From: Phycisphaerae bacterium
Lineage (GTDB): Bacteria > Planctomycetota > Phycisphaerae > UBA1845 > Fen-1342
DNA length: 64,000 bases
Assembly (NCBI GenBank): GCA_030612705.1
Contig: JAUWNI010000002.1
Span: forward strand, 1-64,000
Direction of reading: 5' to 3'
The position numbers and the translations under genes were made by a program. Below are positions 57,577 to 64,000 of the stretch, piece after piece (positions within the stretch are counted from its first letter, which is position 1; each line of letters opens with the position of its first letter). Below the pieces are notes generated by a model, which did not search any database, had not been told where the DNA came from, and saw only the letters and a list, made by a program, of their open reading frames with translations.

Positions 57577-58878
57577 ATGCGAAAACGATTGTCAGTTGCC
57601 CGAGAATATCGATTGATCCGGCTGAGCTGCGCGATGCTCTTGCTGACCGCTACCGCCGGTGTTGCCCTCGCCTCCGCGCAATGGACGCAGTGGGGCGGGC
57701 CCAACCGGGACTTCACCTGCGATTCCACCGGGCTTGCCGACCAATGGCCCGAAAACGGTCCGCGTAAGATCTGGAGCCGCGAGATCGGCGGTGGCCACTC
57801 CTCGATCCTCGTCGACGACGACATGCTCTACACCATGTGCCGCCGCGGCGACAAGGACGCCGTCCTCGCGATCAACGCCGACACCGGCGAGACCGTTTGG
57901 GAAACGCAGTACGACGCCCCAACCAAACCGAACATGGATCTCGAATTCGGCCCCGGCCCGCACTCCACGCCGCTGATCGTCGGCGACCGCGTCTTCACCG
58001 TCGGCGCGATGGTGCAATTCCACTGCCTCGACAAGAAGACCGGCAAGATTCTCTGGTCGCACGACCTGGCCGAGGAAATGGGCGCCAGCTACCTCCTCCG
58101 CGGTTACGGTGCCAGCCCGATCGCCTACCAGAACACCGTGATTCTCTGCGTCGGCCCGCGCCGGGCCGCCAAAGACCCCGCCGGACTCGCCGCCTTCAAA
58201 CAAGACACCGGCGAACTGGTCTGGAAAAGCGAAGCCTTCAGCGGCGGCTACCCCTCGCCCATCATCGTAGACTTCAACGGCCGGGATATCCTGATCGACG
58301 CGCTCGGCGCCACCCGCTTAGGCCTCGACCCCGCCACCGGCGAAGTGATCTGGCGCGCCACGGTCGATCGACAGTCCGCCGCCATCATGGCCTCACCGCT
58401 CTGGATCCCGCCCGACAAGGTCTTCTTCACCGCGGGCTACGGCGGCGGCAGCCGACTCTTCAAAATCAGCGTCAACGAGGACGGCAAGTTCGCCGCCGAT
58501 GAACTCTGGCATTGCCGTAAGATGAAAATCCACCACGCAAACGCGATTCGCATCGGCGACACGCTCTACGGCTCCAGCGGCGACTTCGGCCCGGCCTTTC
58601 TGATGGCCCTCGACATCGATACCGGGAAAATCCAGTGGCGTCAGCGTGGCTTTGCCAAGTCCTCGCTACTGCTGGCCGACGGCAAGCTCATCATCCTCGA
58701 CGAACGCGGCAACCTCGCCCTGGCCACCGCCACCCCGAAGGGTCTCGAAATCCACTCGCAAGCCAAGGTCCTCGAAGAGCTGTCCTGGACCACCCCGACA
58801 CTGGTGGGAACACGGTTATACCTGCGTGATTACCACACTATCAAGTGCCTGGATCTGAGTGCGGAAGCAAAGGAATGA
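57577..58878 (+). CDS. PQQ-like beta-propeller protein
   Basis: Repeated VLAINADTGETVWE, AFKQDTGELVWKSE, GLDPATGEVIWRA, ALDIDTGKIQWRQ motifs. Confidence 0.92.
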   Translation: MRKRLSVAREYRLIRLSCAMLLLTATAGVALASAQWTQWGGPNRDFTCDSTGLADQWPENGPRKIWSREIGGGHSSILVDDDMLYTMCRRGDKDAVLAINADTGETVWETQYDAPTKPNMDLEFGPGPHSTPLIVGDRVFTVGAMVQFHCLDKKTGKILWSHDLAEEMGASYLLRGYGASPIAYQNTVILCVGPRRAAKDPAGLAAFKQDTGELVWKSEAFSGGYPSPIIVDFNGRDILIDALGATRLGLDPATGEVIWRATVDRQSAAIMASPLWIPPDKVFFTAGYGGGSRLFKISVNEDGKFAADELWHCRKMKIHHANAIRIGDTLYGSSGDFGPAFLMALDIDTGKIQWRQRGFAKSSLLLADGKLIILDERGNLALATATPKGLEIHSQAKVLEELSWTTPTLVGTRLYLRDYHTIKCLDLSAEAKE

Positions 58879-58990
58879 AATGCATACACATAACAAGGGC
58901 TTCGAATAACACCGGTTCCTCATATTCGGGTGCTTCGATGTTATTAAAGCCGCGTTCACTTACCTATGAGGCAATTCTGGAGATCCATTC

Positions 58991-60145
58991 ATGAACCTTT
59001 TCAACCGCGGGTCATACAAGTTGACGCTGCCCATCATGTTCCTGATCTTTACAACCATCGTTTCGCGCGGAGACGTCCCCCCGCGCTCTAACGGCGGCCA
59101 AACCCTGGTGATCCCCGAAAAACACCTTGACCTGGGCGAGATTTACCACGTCACGCCCGACCTCGGCACGCAGCTCGTCTGGAACTCCGACGCCCCGCTG
59201 TTGCGCCTGATGGCCACGTGCAATCGCGTCGTCGGCTATTTCGTCACGCCCTTTGATCTCGAAGAGGGGCAGTCCCCGCTGCTGACCGGTGCCATTCGCG
59301 TTCCGGTCGCCTCGCTAAGTACGGGCTACGAGCGCTTCGACGCGGAAATCCACGGCCCGGCGATGTTCGATGCGGCCAAGTATCCGGAGATCACCTTCAT
59401 AATCACACGCGTCAGCGAGGCAAAACTGATCAGCAACGAGAACGAACGACGGAATTACACGCTGACTCTAGCGGGCGAATTCACGTTGAAAGACAAAACA
59501 ATCGAGCTGGAAATGCCGGCGAGCCTCACACTGCTGCCCTTCACCTGGCACACAATGCAGTTCAGCGTCGGCGACTTGCTCATCCTACGGGCACAAATCG
59601 ACATCAAGGCGGCGGATGTGGGCTTGCAGCCGCCCAACCCGGCCGGCAACGACTTTTCCGCCGAAGTCGTCAAGCTCGACCTGTTCCTGCTGTGCAGCAC
59701 CGTCAGTCCTGAAAAGAACCTCGATCCCACGATCAAGCACGAGCACTTTCGCAAGCAGCAACAGTTCCTCACACTCGTCCGTGATTTCAATGACCCGCGG
59801 AAGGGATATGAATACGGCCGAGCGTTCATGCGGGAAATCTGGGACGACGCGCCGGCCCTCAACCGCCTCGCCTGGGCGACCCTCACCGAAGAGGGCATCG
59901 AGACACGCGATCTGCTCTTCGCCGCCAAGGCCGCCCAGCGCGCCAACGAGCTCTCCGAGTCCAAAGACCCCAGATGTCTCAATACGCTCGCGCGGGTGTA
60001 TTACGATAAGGCGGACTTGGAATCGGCGCTCGAGTGGTCACGCAAGGCCGTCGAGAACCTCGAAGGTGTGCCGCCATACGTCGCCGCCGAAATCCGTGCC
60101 GCGCTACAACGCTATGAGGCACGGGCCAAGATGAATCAGGATTGA
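58991..60145 (+). CDS. YceI-like domain protein with helical C-terminus
   Basis: TGAIRVPVASLSTGYERFDAEIHGPAMFDAAKYPEITFIITRV. Confidence 0.8.
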   Translation: MNLFNRGSYKLTLPIMFLIFTTIVSRGDVPPRSNGGQTLVIPEKHLDLGEIYHVTPDLGTQLVWNSDAPLLRLMATCNRVVGYFVTPFDLEEGQSPLLTGAIRVPVASLSTGYERFDAEIHGPAMFDAAKYPEITFIITRVSEAKLISNENERRNYTLTLAGEFTLKDKTIELEMPASLTLLPFTWHTMQFSVGDLLILRAQIDIKAADVGLQPPNPAGNDFSAEVVKLDLFLLCSTVSPEKNLDPTIKHEHFRKQQQFLTLVRDFNDPRKGYEYGRAFMREIWDDAPALNRLAWATLTEEGIETRDLLFAAKAAQRANELSESKDPRCLNTLARVYYDKADLESALEWSRKAVENLEGVPPYVAAEIRAALQRYEARAKMNQD

Positions 60146-61212
60146 TCCACACCGGCCCCGGTGTTCTCCCGCCGAATCTCGTCGAGCCGGACGCGCTTCA
60201 ACCCGTGCCTAGTCAGCCGCAGTCGCAATGTTTCCAGCACGTAGCCGACCAGCCGCACATGGTAATACAACAATAATAGCGGAAATGATTTGACAGTCTC
60301 ACCAACGGTCTTGCCCTTGCGGAACAGGTCGTTGTACGTAATCGCCGCCAATGCCCCCGCGAAGAAAAAGACCGGCACCGCAAACAGCCAGGGATGAATC
60401 AGCGCCAGCGGCAGCGTTACATACGCCAGTAGAAACGGCAGCATGTCCAGCCGTTGCGGCAGATAATACTTGTATACTAGCCGCGCCGCCGATCGCCCCC
60501 CGCGAAACGCCTGCCGATAGAAAGATCGGCGATCCATCGGATGCTCGTGCAGCACCACCGCGTCGGGCGCCACGCGCTGCTCGCAGCCGGCCGCTCGTAG
60601 CAAAAGAAATAATCCCTCCTCGTCGCCGCGTCCGGAAACTGTGACATCCGCCCGCCCGTCCCGCGTTGGAGCCGGTGCGGCACGATCCTCGTCGAGCCGA
60701 TATTTCAGCAGGAGTTCGCGGCGAACGCACATATTCGCCGCCGTGAGCCGATGCGCGGGTCCCGCCCGGCCTAGCCGGTGCGTACCTTTGAACGTCAGCT
60801 CATAGATATTCGTCGGCGGCGGATCGACGACCAGCCCGGTCACCGCCGCCACGCGGTCGCCGGTGAAGCCCCGCATCAGCTTTTCGAGCCAGTCGGGCTC
60901 GGCGATGCAGTCGTTGTCGAGAAACGCCACGAACTCGCCGCGGGCCGCCTGGATTCCCCGATTGCGGCTCGGGTTAGCGCCGCCGCGCCGCTCGTTTCGC
61001 AGCGCCTGGAAACGCAATTCGGGATGCCGCTCGGCAAATTCCCGCAGCAGCGTCGGCGTGTCGTCCTCGGAACAATCGTCAACGACGATGATTTCAATGT
61101 TGGCATACGTCTGTCGCGCCAACGCATCGAGACAGCGCGCCAGGATCTCACTGCGATTGCAACTCGGAATGACTACGGAAACCAGCGGGTCCATGAATCC
61201 AGCCGTGCTCAA
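60136..61212 (-). CDS. Family 2 glycosyltransferase
   Basis: PLVSVVIPSCNRSEILARCLDALARQTYANIEIIVVDDCSEDDTP; EFVAFLDNDCIAEPDWL. Confidence 0.93.
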   Translation of the reverse strand: MSTAGFMDPLVSVVIPSCNRSEILARCLDALARQTYANIEIIVVDDCSEDDTPTLLREFAERHPELRFQALRNERRGGANPSRNRGIQAARGEFVAFLDNDCIAEPDWLEKLMRGFTGDRVAAVTGLVVDPPPTNIYELTFKGTHRLGRAGPAHRLTAANMCVRRELLLKYRLDEDRAAPAPTRDGRADVTVSGRGDEEGLFLLLRAAGCEQRVAPDAVVLHEHPMDRRSFYRQAFRGGRSAARLVYKYYLPQRLDMLPFLLAYVTLPLALIHPWLFAVPVFFFAGALAAITYNDLFRKGKTVGETVKSFPLLLLYYHVRLVGYVLETLRLRLTRHGLKRVRLDEIRRENTGAGVDQS

Positions 61213-61373
61213 CCTGCCACTCGGTAATCAGACGCATCCGGAGTGCGACGGTGCCATATCGTACCACGTGTAAGCAATCCGTCGCCTTGCCGCGCGGGCC
61301 CTGTGGCACATTTGACGTGAACCCTGGTTACTATATGCCAGTGCGCAATGGCAAGGCACGTAACGTTGTTCCA

Positions 61374-61430
61374 AGCAGAGCCGGCGTGTCCTCACGCCGG
61401 ATTTCCGGGCCGGGGACGGCCCGGCTCTGT
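61374..61430. repeat. AGAGCCGGGCCGTCC palindromic repeat, copy 3 (inverted)
   Basis: AGCAGAGCCGGCGTGTCCTCACGCCGGATTTCCGGGCCGGGGACGGCCCGGCTCTG, near-identical to the reverse complement of 37070-37122. Confidence 0.85.
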
Positions 61431-61532
61431 TGCGGGATCGCGCATGGCCATGTAGTCCAATGATGTAGTCCACTGATTCGCGATGCGCTACACAGAATCC
61501 CGAAACGCACGCAGCATGCAGCGGAAGCGGCA

Positions 61533-63071
61533 ATGACCGACGATTCTCCTAACACCTCGGCGGGGAAAAAACCCGGCCGTTCACAGACCGTCGAGCTCCA
61601 ACGCCGCGCGCTGCGCGGCAGCGTTCTGGCACTCGGCAACCAGGCCCTCAAGCTCGTCTCCAACTTCGTCACCACCTTCATCGTCGCGCTTTATCTGGAA
61701 CCCGAAGAGGTCGGCTTGTTCGCCGTCGCGTTTTCGATCCAGGTGCTGCTGATTATCGTGCGTGACGGCGGGTTGGCGAACTCGCTGATCCAAAAAAAGG
61801 ACCTCACCGACACTCACATCAACTCGGTTCTGTGGATCAGCGTCGGTATCAGCCTGGTGCTCATTGCCGGGCTCGCCGCCGTCGCCCGACCCCTGGCACG
61901 CTACTACGAACAACCCCAACTCGCCGCGATCCTCTGGTTGACGACCCTACCGATCGTGGCGCAGGCCGTCGGCAGCGTGCAGGAGACTTTGTTCCGTAAG
62001 CATCTGAAATTCGGCCGCCTGTTGATGGCTGACGCGGGGAGCACCCTGCTGGCGTCCATCGCCGCGATCGTCGCGGTCGTGCTCGGCGCCGGCGTCTGGG
62101 GATTGGTGCTGCGGATGGTCGCCGCCCCGGTCCTGCTGACCATCATCTGCTGGTCGCTCTCAAGCTGGCGACCGCGCTGGGAGTTCAGCTTTCAAGCCAT
62201 CCGCTCGCTCTGGGCTTTCGGCGGGTTTATGTTCCTGGCGGTCCTGACGGGCTACGGCGCGTCCCGGCTCGACAGCTTGATCATCGGCAAGCTCATCGGC
62301 GTGTCCGATGCCGGCTTGTTCTTCATGGCCCGCTACCTGACTCTCGCCTTGATCTCGGAGGCCGTCATCGCGGTCGGGCGGGTCATGTTCTCCGTCTTCA
62401 GCGCGATCCAGGACGATTTGGCCAATATCCGATCGGGCTACCTGACCGGCACGCGTTGTCTGGCCGTGCTGATCTTTCCGCTCGTCGCGGGGATCGTCGT
62501 GCTGGCGCCGGAGGCAATCCCACTCTTCCTCGAAGATACCTGGATTCCCGCCGCCCCGGTCATGCAGATCATCAGTCTGCACGGTCTGCTGCTGTGCTTG
62601 TTGAACCCCGCCAACCAGACCCTCTACGCCCTGGGCCGCAGCCGATTGGTCTTCGTCATTTCGTTGATAGCGGGGTTGGCGACGCTCGCGTCGTTTGTGG
62701 TCGGATGCCGCTGGGGCGTGATCGGTGTGGCGGTCAGTTGGACGATAGTGCGATTGATATACTGCGCGGTCATGTTGAGGTATGCGTCCCGCGAAGTGAA
62801 CCTGACCGTGAAGACCGCCGTCACGAATCTCGCCCGCCCGCTCATTGCTGCCGCGGGAGCGGCGTGTGCCGTCTTGGTTTTACACCTGATTTGGACGAGC
62901 ACGGGAGGCTCCGTCGGTTTGGTGCTGTTCTCGCTCGAGGTCCTGGCGGGATTGCTCGCGTATGCGCTGCTCTGTCGCCTTCTGCTGATGGATACGTTGA
63001 CCAAGCTCTGGCACGATGGCATGGATAGTATCAGACGACCGGGTGTCACCCGCGACGGAGCCGCGTCGTGA
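61533..63071 (+). CDS. Oligosaccharide flippase (Wzx-like)
   Basis: Multi-TM; LALGNQALKLVSNFVTTFIVALYLEPEEVGLFAVAFSIQ...YGASRLDSLIIGKLIGVSDAGLFFMARYL. Confidence 0.9.
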   Translation: MTDDSPNTSAGKKPGRSQTVELQRRALRGSVLALGNQALKLVSNFVTTFIVALYLEPEEVGLFAVAFSIQVLLIIVRDGGLANSLIQKKDLTDTHINSVLWISVGISLVLIAGLAAVARPLARYYEQPQLAAILWLTTLPIVAQAVGSVQETLFRKHLKFGRLLMADAGSTLLASIAAIVAVVLGAGVWGLVLRMVAAPVLLTIICWSLSSWRPRWEFSFQAIRSLWAFGGFMFLAVLTGYGASRLDSLIIGKLIGVSDAGLFFMARYLTLALISEAVIAVGRVMFSVFSAIQDDLANIRSGYLTGTRCLAVLIFPLVAGIVVLAPEAIPLFLEDTWIPAAPVMQIISLHGLLLCLLNPANQTLYALGRSRLVFVISLIAGLATLASFVVGCRWGVIGVAVSWTIVRLIYCAVMLRYASREVNLTVKTAVTNLARPLIAAAGAACAVLVLHLIWTSTGGSVGLVLFSLEVLAGLLAYALLCRLLLMDTLTKLWHDGMDSIRRPGVTRDGAAS

Positions 63072-63105
63072 TTATTGGTAAACATAAGCCCGCGGGCCGA
63101 TTGCC

Positions 63106-64000
63106 ATGACGGAGACCAGGCCCAACTTCTTCATCGTCGGGGCCGCCAAGAGCGGCACGACCTCGATGTACGAATATCTCCGCCAACACCCACAAATCTT
63201 CATGTCAAAGGTCAAGGAGCCGTACTTCTTCGGCCGCGATCTCGAAATCGTCCCCTACTGGTGCATCCGCGACGAGGCGAAGTACCTGAAGCTGTTCGCC
63301 GGCGCCGGCAACGCCAAACGCATCGGCGAGGGCTCGGTCTGGTATCTCTGTTCCCGGGAGGCCGCCCGGGAAATAAAGGCGTTCAGCCCCTCGGCAAGAA
63401 TCCTGATCATGCTCCGCAACCCGATCGACGTGCTCTACTCGCTGCACGGGCAGTTCCTGCACAGTTGCAACGAAGACATCACCGACTTTGGCGAAGCACT
63501 CGCCGCCCAGGACGATCGCCGCCGGGGCCGCCGCATCCCGCGCGACGCCCATTTCCCGCGAGGTCTGCTCTACACCGACCTCGTCAGCTACTCATCACAA
63601 GTGCAACGCTACCTCGAAGTCTTCGGGCGCGAACAGGTACACGTCGTCACGTTCGACGACCTCATCGACGACGCCCCCGGCGTGTATCGCCAAGTGCTCG
63701 ACTTTCTGGAGGTGGACGCCGAATTCACACCCTCGTTCGATGTGCATAACCCCGCCAAGGTGATCCGAAACCGCTGGGTCACCTCGTTCCTCAAGAAACG
63801 CCCCCGCCTCCGCCACGCTGTCCTAACCGCCGTTCCGGAATCGGCGCGGCAGCGCATCGGCGACGCCCTCGCGCTCATCTTCCGGCCCCTGCGTCGCCAG
63901 TCGAAGCTCAATCCCGCATTGCGTATCGAGTTACAGACGCAGTTCGCCCCCGAAATCGAAGCCCTCGGCAAAATCCTCGACCGCGACCTGTCTCACTGGT
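63106..64000 (+). CDS. Sulfotransferase, truncated by window end
   Basis: NFFIVGAAKSGTTSMYEYLRQHPQIFMSKVKEPYFF (5'-PSB-type PAPS motif), RILIMLRNPIDVLYSLH. Confidence 0.93.
   Translation, partial: MTETRPNFFIVGAAKSGTTSMYEYLRQHPQIFMSKVKEPYFFGRDLEIVPYWCIRDEAKYLKLFAGAGNAKRIGEGSVWYLCSREAAREIKAFSPSARILIMLRNPIDVLYSLHGQFLHSCNEDITDFGEALAAQDDRRRGRRIPRDAHFPRGLLYTDLVSYSSQVQRYLEVFGREQVHVVTFDDLIDDAPGVYRQVLDFLEVDAEFTPSFDVHNPAKVIRNRWVTSFLKKRPRLRHAVLTAVPESARQRIGDALALIFRPLRRQSKLNPALRIELQTQFAPEIEALGKILDRDLSHW

Overview
This is a GC-rich bacterial chromosome segment, most likely Planctomycetota/Phycisphaerae-like. That placement is inference from the ECF sigma / Ser-Thr kinase locus, a dockerin-like C-terminus, zinc-ribbon membrane proteins and pseudopilin style. 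About 46 CDS are supportable: ABC exporter, MBOAT, cold-shock protein, MlaD/MCE, response regulators, cheB-cheX-cheY, FHA/PP2C-like, APC permease-USP fusion, smc with a lysine-rich H1-like ORF, ribF, MFS, purL, Kelch/dockerin-like, ECF-ZAS-STK, uvrA, ald, HlyD plus an ABC ATPase, an NtrC-type two-component pair, a four-gene pseudopilin operon divergent from a secretin, a PQQ propeller, YceI, GT2, flippases and a sulfotransferase cut by the window end. There is one tRNA-Asp(GTC). No rRNA, CRISPR array or recognisable transposase gene was seen. The strongest signals not explained by genes are as follows. (1) A modular family of ~140-210 bp non-coding elements shares TAGTGCYYTGT-type terminal inverted repeats bounded by CTAG, with interchangeable palindromic cores; in three cases the element's own terminal TAG is the stop codon of the upstream gene. 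(2) GTAG-headed REP/BIME-like palindromes occur, some nested inside these elements. (3) A pseudopilin operon appears to carry carbohydrate-binding/jelly-roll-like domains on two minor pseudopilins. (4) An ABC exporter has a PDZ-like domain inserted between TM1 and TM2. (5) An FHA-PP2C-like protein has lost several metal-binding motifs. All family calls come from reading motifs by eye; no database searches were run.
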